Source: Microbacteriaceae bacterium (GTDB lineage Bacteria > Actinomycetota > Actinomycetes > Actinomycetales > Microbacteriaceae). Taken from it: a DNA stretch of 14,360 nt. Made by a program: the position numbers and the translations under genes. Shown here piece after piece: positions 1 through 6,098 of the stretch. Location of the stretch: contig JAHEGA010000024.1 in assembly GCA_024639925.1 (NCBI GenBank), positions 1-14,360 of the forward strand. The letters run 5' to 3'. Every line of letters starts with the position of its first letter. Position 1 is the stretch's first letter. The notes below the pieces were generated by a model. The model saw only the letters and a list, made by a program, of their open reading frames with translations. It was not told the DNA's origin and did no database searches.

Positions 1-565
1 GCGCAGCTTGGTCCTCAAGCTCGATGAGCCCCATGAGCTCAATGGGTGTGGGAATCGGGGGGTGGTGAAGTGCGAGCAGTGTGCCGTGGGGTGCTGGATG
101 GGCCAGTTCAGCTTCGAGCCAGTCCCGTTGGTCGGACGTCAGCTCGCCGTGGTGGTACCCGGGGACGGAAGTGTCGAGCGCAATGATGCGCAGCCCACCA
201 ACCTGATAGACGGCGTCTTGTGGCTTCTCGGTGGGGGCGGTGTCCATGAGCACGCGGGAATACGTCGGACGGTCATCGTGATTACCCATCACCCAAATCA
301 GTTCCGCACCCAGTTTTGTCGCCGACGGCTCCGCCAGAGCGCGTAGGTCCCGATACGCGTCCTCTTCACCGCGATCCGCTAAATCCCCCGTAAACACGAG
401 AGCGTCAATAGCGATTCCACTTTCCACCAGACGCTCCATCAACAGCTCCAGGGGCGGCTTGGCATCGATCACCCCAAAGAGGCGCTCCCCCTGGGCGAGG
501 AGGTGAGTGTCACTGATGTGAACCACCACGTGCTCCGCTGCCGGGTGTTGGCTAAACGAGCTCAT
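1..565 (-). CDS. Calcineurin-like metallophosphoesterase, class III cyclic-nucleotide phosphodiesterase type (3' end outside window)
   Basis: The visible 188 N-terminal residues carry the dimetal motifs of this fold: D19-x-H21 in HISDTH, G60-D61, G94-N95-H96-D97 and a later LHHPP (H167/H168). The final GHxH motif lies beyond the left edge. The spacing and the segments ELIWVMGNHDD, LDTSVPGYHHGE and LALHHPPIP closely resemble mycobacterial Rv0805 and the CpdA/GpdQ group, which hydrolyse cyclic nucleotides or phosphodiesters with two bound metals. The true substrate cannot be read from sequence; 2',3'-cNMP, 3',5'-cAMP or glycerophosphodiesters are all possible. It is probably cytosolic, as no signal peptide or membrane segment is visible. 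The ATG start at 565 lies 9 nt after the dprA stop and has TAAACT 6 nt upstream with no purine-rich ribosome site, suggesting a leaderless transcript. The family call is firm; the substrate is not. Confidence 0.9.
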   Translation of the reverse strand, partial: MSSFSQHPAAEHVVVHISDTHLLAQGERLFGVIDAKPPLELLMERLVESGIAIDALVFTGDLADRGEEDAYRDLRALAEPSATKLGAELIWVMGNHDDRPTYSRVLMDTAPTEKPQDAVYQVGGLRIIALDTSVPGYHHGELTSDQRDWLEAELAHPAPHGTLLALHHPPIPTPIELMGLIELEDQAA

Positions 566-571
566 CCCCCG

Positions 572-577
572 AGTTTA
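572..577 (-). promoter_or_regulatory. Putative -10 box TAAACT for a leaderless phosphoesterase mRNA
   Basis: On the minus strand TAAACT fits the actinobacterial TANNNT -10 consensus and sits 6 nt before the ATG at 565, which places the expected transcription start on the start codon. Its first three bases are the dprA stop codon TAA. No clear -35 is visible. This is inferred from spacing and from the same pattern at five other starts here. Confidence 0.5.
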
Positions 578-1504
578 GGTGGGAACCCCTGCTCCCAGCG
601 GGAGAACAAGCCCGGCATCGGCGGGCTCAGTCAGTATGCGAGCCCCTAGGTCTCTCGCGAGGCGAAAACACCCCCTACTGACTTTGTCATCCCAGCGCCC
701 GGGCACCACCGCGACCTCGCGGCCCAGCCCCGCGGCATGGTGAGCGGTATTGATAGCTCCGGAGCGAAACGCTGCCTCGACCACGATGACCCCCTGCGAC
801 AGTGCTGCAATCAGCCGGTTCCTGGCCAGAAACTTCTCCGGCCGAACCCTCATTCCACACGGTGCCTCAGAAAAGATCACGCCCGCCTCGGCAACTCGGT
901 TCATCAGCGCAACGTTCTGGGTGGGATAAACCCCCTCTAAGCCACCGGCAAGAACCGCAATTGGGACCCGCTTGTGCAGGAGCGTAGCGTGATGGGCGAC
1001 CGTGTCAATGCCAGATGCCCCACCAGAAATCACGGTGGCGCCATCCAGCCACGGCCCCGCGACGATACTGGCAGTGTGGGTGAGACCCGCCGCGGTGGGT
1101 TGGCGACTGCCCACCACCGCAAGGCGCGGTGTCGACGCGTCCCACGCAGCCGGGTTTCCCCGCGCCCAGAGCGTGAGGGGCGCAGATTCTCCGAGGTCAC
1201 GGAGGGCTTCTGGCCAGTGGGGGTGCGAGGAATCCAATATCTGAATACCCGCTCGTTCCTGCAGCGCCAGAGAGCGTCGCACCACATCGGGTTTATAGGC
1301 AGCTCTCAGGCGATCTCTGTGGGAGGGAGTCAGGAGTGTCTCCCCGATCTCCACACCGGCGATGACCTCAGATAGCGGCGTGTTTCCCAGCACACGTCGG
1401 AGTGCTTCTCCGGGGCCCAGAGTGTCACACAGCACTTTGGCAAGAGGGTCACCAGGCTGGGCAAGGAAACCCCACGCAATGCGCGCCTTCGTCTCGGTGA
1501 CCAT
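575..1504 (-). CDS. dprA: DNA-processing protein DprA (Smf), short form
   Basis: DprA binds incoming single-stranded DNA and loads RecA during natural transformation or recombination, in the cytosol. The 309-residue product has the Rossmann-like DprA fold: GSRQPTAAG, then SGGASGIDTVAHHATL, LAGGLEGVYPTQN, RPEKFLARNRLIAALS and VEAAFRSGAINTAHHA, then VPGRWDD. It ends soon after, at ILTEPADAGLVLPLG, so the C-terminal winged-helix domain found in many family members is missing. The reading frame stays open upstream into the DUF2469 gene. ATG 1504 is the only ATG or GTG start in the gap, and the protein from there starts as relatives do (about 10 residues, then AWGFLAQPGDPL). No good ribosome site precedes it. 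In many actinobacteria yraN and comM lie just upstream; here the 86-nt gap holds neither, only a small hairpin at 1537-1553. Confidence 0.92.
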   Translation of the reverse strand: MVTETKARIAWGFLAQPGDPLAKVLCDTLGPGEALRRVLGNTPLSEVIAGVEIGETLLTPSHRDRLRAAYKPDVVRRSLALQERAGIQILDSSHPHWPEALRDLGESAPLTLWARGNPAAWDASTPRLAVVGSRQPTAAGLTHTASIVAGPWLDGATVISGGASGIDTVAHHATLLHKRVPIAVLAGGLEGVYPTQNVALMNRVAEAGVIFSEAPCGMRVRPEKFLARNRLIAALSQGVIVVEAAFRSGAINTAHHAAGLGREVAVVPGRWDDKVSRGCFRLARDLGARILTEPADAGLVLPLGAGVPT

Positions 1505-1536
1505 GCGGCCACGCTCGCACAGCGTCTCACCTTCGA

Positions 1537-1553
1537 TGGCCCCCGAAGAGCCA
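1537..1553 (-). repeat. Short inverted repeat (hairpin) upstream of dprA
   Basis: The minus strand can form a 6-bp stem (TGGCTC with GGGCCA, one G-T pair) around a TTCGG loop, in the 86-nt gap between the DUF2469 stop and the dprA start. No T-run follows, so it is not a convincing intrinsic terminator. It could be an RNA-processing or attenuation element, or chance in GC-rich DNA. Confidence 0.25.
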
Positions 1554-1590
1554 CTGGGGAGAGAGCCTCCTGGCGCGAGCCTATGGACGG

Positions 1591-1914
1591 TTACTCGTCG
1601 ATGGCGAGTTCGGAGGGAAGTTTCAGTTCTTTCTTGCCCAGCTCTTCGACGTTGATGTCCTTGAAAGTCAACACAGTGACCTGGGAGACAAAACGGTCCG
1701 AGCGATACACGTCCCACACCCACACGTCGGTGAGTGTCAGTTCAAAGTAAAAGTCTCCACCCTTTTCGACAATCTCGCGCTTCACATCATTGGCGAGATA
1801 GAACCGACGCTCCGTCTCCACGACGAAACGAAACTGCGACACAACATCGCGGTACTCCCGATACAGAGCAAGCTCGACCTCGCGGTCATACTCCTCGAAG
1901 TCCTGCGGTTCCAT
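1591..1914 (-). CDS. DUF2469 family protein (Rv2901c-like), function unknown
   Basis: The 107-residue product matches the small actinobacterial DUF2469 family. Recognisable parts are an acidic start (MEPQDFEEYDREVELALYREYRD is split around residues 1-23), then VVETERRFYLANDV, VYFEL-like FYFELTLTDVWVWDVYRS, and FKDINVEELGKKELKLP at the end. Members lie next to rnhB across Actinomycetota; their biochemical role is not established. The protein is soluble, rich in acidic and aromatic residues, with no membrane segment, and full length for the family. It starts 21 nt after the rnhB stop. The ATG has no Shine-Dalgarno but has TAGACT 7 nt upstream, so it may have its own leaderless transcript as well as reading from the lepB-rnhB operon. 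Confidence 0.93.
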   Translation of the reverse strand: MEPQDFEEYDREVELALYREYRDVVSQFRFVVETERRFYLANDVKREIVEKGGDFYFELTLTDVWVWDVYRSDRFVSQVTVLTFKDINVEELGKKELKLPSELAIDE

Positions 1915-1921
1915 GTGCGGG

Positions 1922-1927
1922 AGTCTA
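1922..1927 (-). promoter_or_regulatory. Putative -10 box TAGACT for the DUF2469 gene
   Basis: TAGACT on the minus strand matches TANNNT and lies 7 nt before the ATG at 1914, inside the 21-nt rnhB-DUF2469 gap. The 7-nt interval (CCCGCAC) has no ribosome-binding purine tract, which favours a leaderless start. No -35 hexamer is convincing. Confidence 0.45.
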
Positions 1928-1935
1928 GTGAAGGC

Positions 1936-2565
1936 CTAGAAGTGAATCCACGTGGCGCGATGGACCGGGGTGACCCCGTGATCAGTAATGGCCTGTCGGT
2001 GACCGGCAGACCCGTAGCCCTTGTTGCTCTCAAACCCATACTCCGGGTATGTCTCTGCCAACTCCACCATGGTCGCGTCTCGATGAACTTTCGCCAGCAC
2101 GGAAGCTGCCGCCACCGACACACAATCGCGGTCGGCTTTCTCCTTAGTCCGAACAGCGAGCGGGTGAGGCAGATGCGGGGTCACAAAATCATGGGAACCA
2201 TCGAGGAGCAACACGGAAGGTCCCACGGCTACCCCCTGGGCTGCGAGGTCGCGAAGCCCCCGCACGACCGCGGTGGCGAGCGCTGCCACAATGCCACGCT
2301 CGTCAATTTCCTGAGGGCTCGCCTCGCCAATCGCGTGGTGGGGGAAAAAGTCAGGGATCGCCTCCGCGATGGCGGGGCGTTTCTTCTCGCTTACTGCTTT
2401 GGAGTCCCGCAGCCCTTCGGGCCAAGCGCTCTGGGTGGGCTCCCACACGACCAAACCGACGACGACGGGTCCTGCGAGTGGTCCGCGACCCACCTCGTCA
2501 CAGCCGATCACCCGCGGGAACCCCTGCTCGTGCAACGTCTGCTCGAGGGTTAGCGTGGGATCCAC
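1936..2565 (-). CDS. rnhB: Ribonuclease HII
   Basis: RNase HII cuts the RNA strand of RNA-DNA hybrids and begins removal of single ribonucleotides misinserted in DNA. The 209-residue product has all family motifs: IGCDEVGRGPLAGPV with catalytic D23-E24, LRDSK at 52-56, LLLDG with D122, and KADRD with D145 followed by the SVAAASVLAKVHRD segment, then the GYGSAGH substrate-binding turn near the C-terminus. The length is typical. I chose GTG 2565, 8 nt after the lepB stop, because homologues begin with a similar PTL...E stretch before the catalytic motif. It has no visible Shine-Dalgarno, so it probably depends on translational coupling with lepB; an internal TTG (codon 11) is the less likely alternative. 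Confidence 0.96.
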   Translation of the reverse strand: MDPTLTLEQTLHEQGFPRVIGCDEVGRGPLAGPVVVGLVVWEPTQSAWPEGLRDSKAVSEKKRPAIAEAIPDFFPHHAIGEASPQEIDERGIVAALATAVVRGLRDLAAQGVAVGPSVLLLDGSHDFVTPHLPHPLAVRTKEKADRDCVSVAAASVLAKVHRDATMVELAETYPEYGFESNKGYGSAGHRQAITDHGVTPVHRATWIHF

Positions 2566-2573
2566 TGGAGGGG

Positions 2574-3263
2574 TCAGGGCAGTCTCGAAACGATCTCGGA
2601 GTACACCGGCGGGTAGTTACCCAACCAGGCCCAGCGGTCCTGGGGCCAGGAAATCACAATGGCCCGACCCACCACGTTCTCCAGGGGAACAAAGCCACCG
2701 CCGGGTTTGTCCATATTGCGCCTCGAATCAGCGGAGTTGTAGCGGTTATCGCCCATCACCCAGAGCGCATCATCGGGAACAGTGACATCGAAATCGTTGC
2801 TGCTGACCTTCGAGACACCCTGGGGCAGTTGGACGTAGGTCTCGGTGAGAGCCACCCCGTTGACACTCATAGCCCCTAAGTCATCACAACACACGATCCG
2901 GTCCCCGGGCAGCCCAATAACGCGCTTGACCAGGTGCTGTTCATTGTTGGGACTGGAGAGACCCACAAAGACCGACAACCCATTCAGCACGCGCGACAGC
3001 GGATCGTTTTCACTCACGCCGGACTGTTGCGACAACCAACCGCCCGGGTCAACAAAGACGATGATGTCCCCACGATTGATGTCAAAGACCCCAGGAGTGA
3101 GTTGACTGACGATGATGCGGTCGTCACGAATCAGGGTGGCTTCCATCGATTCGGTCGGAATGAAGAAGGACCGAATAAGGAAGGTCTTGATCAGAAACGA
3201 AACAACGAGGGCTGCCACCACAATGATGACGGCATCACGAAGAAACCGGCCGAGCATTCTCAT
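2574..3263 (-). CDS. lepB: Signal peptidase I
   Basis: This membrane-bound serine protease removes signal peptides from secreted proteins at the outer face of the membrane. The 229-residue product has one N-terminal membrane segment (about residues 11-30), then FFIPTESME with nucleophile Ser39, LVKRVIGLPGD with general-base Lys113, and the late box VMGDNRYNSADSR. There is an insertion of about 35 residues between the DIIVF strand and the Lys box (SENDPLSRVLNGL...), common in actinobacterial enzymes. ATG 3263 is preferred to the upstream GTG (3287) because GGAGG lies exactly 6 nt before it. It follows rplS by 44 nt and precedes rnhB by 8 nt. Together with ffh and ftsY in this window it covers targeting and signal cleavage in secretion. 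Confidence 0.96.
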   Translation of the reverse strand: MRMLGRFLRDAVIIVVAALVVSFLIKTFLIRSFFIPTESMEATLIRDDRIIVSQLTPGVFDINRGDIIVFVDPGGWLSQQSGVSENDPLSRVLNGLSVFVGLSSPNNEQHLVKRVIGLPGDRIVCCDDLGAMSVNGVALTETYVQLPQGVSKVSSNDFDVTVPDDALWVMGDNRYNSADSRRNMDKPGGGFVPLENVVGRAIVISWPQDRWAWLGNYPPVYSEIVSRLP

Positions 3264-3269
3264 CGGTGA

Positions 3270-3274
3270 CCTCC
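3270..3274 (-). promoter_or_regulatory. Strong Shine-Dalgarno (GGAGG) fixing the lepB start
   Basis: GGAGG on the minus strand with a 6-nt spacer to ATG 3263. This is the best ribosome-binding site in the window and argues against the GTG eight codons upstream. Just upstream lies a perfect 6+6 inverted repeat (CGCCAC-GG-GTGGCG, 3282-3295), which could form a small hairpin in the rplS-lepB gap; its 2-nt centre makes a stable structure doubtful. Confidence 0.75.
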
Positions 3275-3307
3275 GACGTGACGCCACGGGTGGCGGGGGT
3301 TCCTGGC

Positions 3308-3655
3308 TTAGGACTCGCGCTTTTCGCGGATCTTTGCTTTCTTACCGCGCAGGCTGCGCAGGTAGTACAGCTTCGCGCGACGGACATCACCGCGAGAGAC
3401 AACCTCAATGTGGTCGATGACCGGTGAGTGCACGGGGAACGTACGCTCCACGCCGACCTGGAAGCTGATCTTGCGGACGATGAAGGTTTCGGTCACACCG
3501 TGGCCGGAGCGAGCAATCACCACACCCTGGAATACCTGGATACGCGAGCGGTTTCCTTCAATGATGTTGACGTGAACCTTGACGGTGTCGCCAGCGCGGA
3601 ACTCGGGAATGTCCGAACGCAGCGAAGCGTTGTCAACGAAGTCGAGGGTCTGCAT
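3308..3655 (-). CDS. rplS: Large-subunit ribosomal protein L19
   Basis: L19 binds at the 30S-50S interface of the ribosome. The 115-residue product begins MQTLDFVDNASLRSDIPEF and contains GDTVKVHV, EGNRSRIQVFQGVVI and the C-terminal segment RRAKLYYLRSLRGKKAKIREK, all diagnostic. The length is standard. ATG 3655 is chosen because homologues begin here and AGAAGAGA precedes it at a workable distance; the upstream in-frame extension has no family similarity. It heads the minus-strand run rplS-lepB-rnhB-DUF2469-dprA. In most relatives trmD lies directly upstream in the same direction, but here the oppositely oriented map gene separates them, so rplS needs its own promoter within 3656-3830. Confidence 0.97.
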   Translation of the reverse strand: MQTLDFVDNASLRSDIPEFRAGDTVKVHVNIIEGNRSRIQVFQGVVIARSGHGVTETFIVRKISFQVGVERTFPVHSPVIDHIEVVSRGDVRRAKLYYLRSLRGKKAKIREKRES

Positions 3656-3672
3656 GATGTCTCTTCTCTGCG

Positions 3673-3772
3673 CCGCCACAAGTCGGACGCGAATTAGCGT
3701 TAGAAAGGTTTCGTGTGCTCCCACCCGGGTGGTGCGCTACTCCCTTGTGGCAGAGGCGCGCAGTGGCACAAG
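3673..3772 (-). promoter_or_regulatory. rplS 5' region with three complementary segments that could pair in alternative ways
   Basis: The 175-nt divergent gap between rplS and map (3656-3830) holds, on the plus strand, GGCACAAG (3765-3772), CTTGTGGC (3744-3751) and GCCACAAG (3675-3682). The middle element can pair with the first (6 bp, CTTGTG with CACAAG) or perfectly with the third (8 bp), the latter lying just before the rplS ribosome site. A 12-nt perfect palindrome CCACCCGGGTGG sits between them (3721-3732). This resembles a ribosomal-protein leader with two exclusive folds, but I know of no named match and no promoter for rplS is clear on the minus strand (TAACGC and TAATTC near 3690-3705 are weak). 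They could also be paired protein-binding sites. Confidence 0.3.
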
Positions 3773-3780
3773 TCACTATC

Positions 3781-3819
3781 TTGCCACACATTCGGCCCAT
3801 CACCTATACCCGCTATCGT
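3781..3819 (+). promoter_or_regulatory. Possible map promoter (TTGCCA with TATACC, or TATCGT)
   Basis: TTGCCA at 3781-3786 and TATACC at 3805-3810 are separated by 18 nt. Alternatively TATCGT (3814-3819) fits the TANNNT -10 pattern and ends 11 nt before the map ATG, giving a leader of only a few bases. The two readings are mutually exclusive and neither is strong, but map needs a promoter here because its neighbours are oriented the other way. Confidence 0.35.
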
Positions 3820-3830
3820 GGGATCACACC

Positions 3831-4601
3831 ATGATTCCCCGCCATTCTGCGAACACCGTCCAAGCGATGCGCCCCGTGGGATCTTTTGTCGCAGCAACAC
3901 TGGCTGAACTGAAACAGCACGCCACCGCGGGTGTCACCCTGCTGGAGCTTGATGCTCTGGCGCACCAGCGCATCACGGAAGCTGGCGCGCAGAGCTGCTA
4001 CATCGATTACCACCCGTCTTTTGGTGCGTCTCCCTTTGGAAAAGTGCTCTGCACATCGGTCAACGACGCGGCCCTCCATGGCCTCCCCCACGACTACACG
4101 CTGGTCAATGGCGACCTGCTTTCACTCGATTTTGCCGTCACCCTGAAGGGCTGGGTGGCTGATTCCGCTCTCACCCTGGTCGTGGGGGGAAACCCCACCC
4201 CTTCCGACACAAAACTCATCGACACCTGCGAAAAAGCGCTCCGTGCAGGGATTGCGCAGGCCCGATCGGGCAACCGCCTGGGAGATATTTCCCACGCGAT
4301 CGGTCAAGTCTCAAGGGCAGCCGGCTACGCCGTGAACACCGACTTCGGGGGCCACGGTGTCGGTCGCACCATGCACGAGGACCCCTCCATCCCGAACGAT
4401 GGCGAGCCAGGGCGAGGCCCCAAACTGAAACCGGGCATGGTGTTCGCGATCGAACCGTGGCTGATGGAGACCACTGCTGATGTGTACACCGATGAGGATG
4501 GCTGGACCCTCAAGAGTGTGGATGGTTCCCGCTCCGCACACGTCGAGCACACCGTCGTCATCACCGAGGGGGAGCCCCTCGTTCTGACAGCGAGGGACTA
4601 A
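3831..4601 (+). CDS. map: Methionine aminopeptidase, type I
   Basis: It removes the initiator methionine from nascent proteins using a two-metal centre. The 256-residue product has the type I ligand set D100, D111, H175, E208 and E239, plus H83 and H182 (in VNDAALHG and GVGRTMHEDP) that contact substrate; spacing matches the E. coli enzyme. There is no N-terminal zinc-finger or SH3-binding extension. The reading frame is open further upstream into the rplS region, but ATG 3831 (MIPRHSANTVQAMRPVG) matches family N-termini. The Shine-Dalgarno is weak (GGGAT). It is the only plus-strand gene between trmD and rplS, and its TAA overlaps the convergent trmD stop codon by 3-4 nt (CTAA). Actinobacteria often encode more than one Map, so this may be a second copy. 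Confidence 0.95.
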   Translation: MIPRHSANTVQAMRPVGSFVAATLAELKQHATAGVTLLELDALAHQRITEAGAQSCYIDYHPSFGASPFGKVLCTSVNDAALHGLPHDYTLVNGDLLSLDFAVTLKGWVADSALTLVVGGNPTPSDTKLIDTCEKALRAGIAQARSGNRLGDISHAIGQVSRAAGYAVNTDFGGHGVGRTMHEDPSIPNDGEPGRGPKLKPGMVFAIEPWLMETTADVYTDEDGWTLKSVDGSRSAHVEHTVVITEGEPLVLTARD

Positions 4602-5278
4602 TCGCCCAGTAGGTCGGGTCTCATTGCTTTCGTGCGAGCGCGGGACTGTTCTTCGCGCCACTGGCGGATTGCCGCGTGGTTGCCCGAGAGCAGCACGTCG
4701 GGCACGTCTAACCCCCGCCAACTGCGGGGTTTCGTGAAAGAGGGATACTCCAACAGCCCTGATTCGTGGCTCTCCTCGACCAGGGAATCAGGGTTACCCA
4801 TGAAGCCGGGGATGAGGCGCACGATGGCCTCCAGCATGGCGAGGACCGCCACTTCACCACCGTTGATCACGAAGTCCCCGATGCTGAGCTCCATCACGGT
4901 GGTGTGCTGCGAATAGTGCTCGACCACGCGCTGGTCGATGCCCTCGTAACGCCCACACGCAAACACCAGATGATCGGCGTGGGCCAACTGGGCGGCGGTT
5001 TCTTGGGTGAATCGTGCTCCGGCTGGGGTGGGCACAATCAGCACGCTCTGAGGCGTCACCAGAGTGTCGAGGGCTGACCCCCACACATCCGGTGTCATCA
5101 CCATGCCAGCACCTCCGCCATAAGGGGTGTCGTCAACGCTCTTGTGGACCCCCTCGGCGTGATCACGCAATTGGTGGACGTCAATATCCACCAGGTTCTG
5201 GGCTGAAGCTTTACCCATCAGCGACACCGCAAGGGCGTCAAACACCTCAGGGAAAATGCTGACGATGTCGACTTTCAT
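4598..5278 (-). CDS. trmD: tRNA (guanine-N1-)-methyltransferase TrmD
   Basis: TrmD makes m1G37 next to the anticodon using S-adenosylmethionine, which prevents frameshifting. The 226-residue product has the trefoil-knot (SPOUT) motifs in order: MKVDIVSIFPEVFD at the start, DDTPYGGGAGM (49-59), CGRYEGIDQR (108-117), SIGDFVINGGE (132-142), LLEYPSFTKPRSWRG and VPDVLLSGNHAAIRQWR near the end. Length is typical. ATG 5278 follows the rimM stop by 3 nt with no separate ribosome site, so it is probably translated by coupling. This gene ends the rpsP-KH-rimM-trmD run; its TAG stop is interlocked with the convergent map stop, leaving no room for a terminator between the two genes. Confidence 0.97.
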   Translation of the reverse strand: MKVDIVSIFPEVFDALAVSLMGKASAQNLVDIDVHQLRDHAEGVHKSVDDTPYGGGAGMVMTPDVWGSALDTLVTPQSVLIVPTPAGARFTQETAAQLAHADHLVFACGRYEGIDQRVVEHYSQHTTVMELSIGDFVINGGEVAVLAMLEAIVRLIPGFMGNPDSLVEESHESGLLEYPSFTKPRSWRGLDVPDVLLSGNHAAIRQWREEQSRARTKAMRPDLLGD

Positions 5279-5281
5279 GCG

Positions 5282-5860
5282 CTAGCTCGCGTCGCCATCG
5301 AGGGCTTCGAACAAACCACCGGGTGGAGTAATCAGCACCTGTCGCGCAGCGATATCAACCTGCGGAACAAACGCTTCCACAAAGGGCAGCAGTACTTCGC
5401 CCGAGGGAGTATCCACGACCAGAAGATCCTGGGCGGGGAAATGCTCAAGCCTGGCAATGGTCCCAACACTCGCCCCGTCGCGGACCACATCCAACCCGAC
5501 CAATTCATGGTCAAACCAGGCGTTGTTCTCCCGCGGGGTGACCTCGGGGTCGTGCTCAATCCACAGGATCGCGCGGACAATGCTCTCAGCGGCATCGCGG
5601 TCCGCGATGCCTTCAAAGAAGGCCACCGGCGACGAGTTGATCTCCCGGATGCTTTCCAGGGTGATTTTCTTCCCCCACCATGGAGAATCCGTGGGGACCT
5701 GCAGGGTGAATTCACTGCCCGGGGTGAACCGAAGCTCCGGGTCGTCGGTGTAAAGCTCTAACTTGAGCCCGCCCTTGAGGCCGTGCGCACGAACCAGTCT
5801 GGCGACGCGCAGTTCCACTCGCTCCGGCCGGGGTGCAGTGGGCGAGGAGCCGGTGGACAT
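5282..5860 (-). CDS. rimM: Ribosome maturation factor RimM
   Basis: RimM assists 30S head assembly and binds S19. The 192-residue product shows the N-terminal beta-barrel motif VARLVRAHGLKGGLKLEL (about 19-36), a mid region with VAFFEGIADRDAAE, and the C-terminal PRC-barrel from about residue 112 (WFDHELVGLDVV, VGTIARLEHFPAQDLLVVDT, EVLLPFVEAFVPQVD). It carries a short Pro/Ser-rich N-terminal extension (residues 1-14). The ATG shares its A with the last base of the preceding stop codon (TAATG, 1-nt overlap), which implies translational coupling to the KH gene. It is followed by trmD after 3 nt, the usual rimM-trmD pairing. Confidence 0.96.
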   Translation of the reverse strand: MSTGSSPTAPRPERVELRVARLVRAHGLKGGLKLELYTDDPELRFTPGSEFTLQVPTDSPWWGKKITLESIREINSSPVAFFEGIADRDAAESIVRAILWIEHDPEVTPRENNAWFDHELVGLDVVRDGASVGTIARLEHFPAQDLLVVDTPSGEVLLPFVEAFVPQVDIAARQVLITPPGGLFEALDGDAS

Positions 5861-6096
5861 TAGCTGTCGGTATCGACGACGTCGACTCTGACCTTGCGGC
5901 CATCAGCAAGCGCATTGACGAGGGTGCGCAGCGCCTTCGCGGTGCGACCATTGCGGCCGATCACGCGACCCAGGTCGTCGGGGTGAACCCGAACCTCGAG
6001 GAGCTCGCCACGAGGAGTGTCCACCACCGTCACACTGACCTCGTCCGGGTTATCAACGATTTCCCGAACGAGGTGATTCAGTGCACGATCAAGCAT
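5860..6096 (-). CDS. khpA: KH-domain RNA-binding protein (KhpA type)
   Basis: The 78-residue product is a single KH domain with the RNA-contacting GxxG loop at 47-50 (VIGRNGRTAKALRTLV). Members lie between rpsP and rimM in many Gram-positive bacteria and, in firmicutes, act with KhpB/EloR in RNA binding and cell-envelope control; the role in actinobacteria is less clear. The N-terminus (MLDRALNHLVREIVDNPDEV) and overall length match the family (Rv2908c-like). It starts 2 nt after the rpsP stop and overlaps the rimM start by 1 nt, so all three are likely translated from one message. The gene symbol follows the common family name and is less certain than the family. Confidence 0.93.
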   Translation of the reverse strand: MLDRALNHLVREIVDNPDEVSVTVVDTPRGELLEVRVHPDDLGRVIGRNGRTAKALRTLVNALADGRKVRVDVVDTDS

Positions 6097-6098
6097 GA

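Noticed and set aside
1505..1723. In-frame N-terminal extension of dprA up to 1723
   Set aside because: It overlaps the conserved DUF2469 gene and has no similarity to DprA; ATG 1504 matches family N-termini.
3656..3724. In-frame N-terminal extension of rplS
   Set aside because: L19 proteins begin at MQTLDF, and AGAAGAGA precedes that ATG; the extension reads through the leader region.
3579..3830. In-frame N-terminal extension of map into the rplS region
   Set aside because: The extension lies opposite rplS and its leader; the family N-terminus begins at the ATG at 3831.
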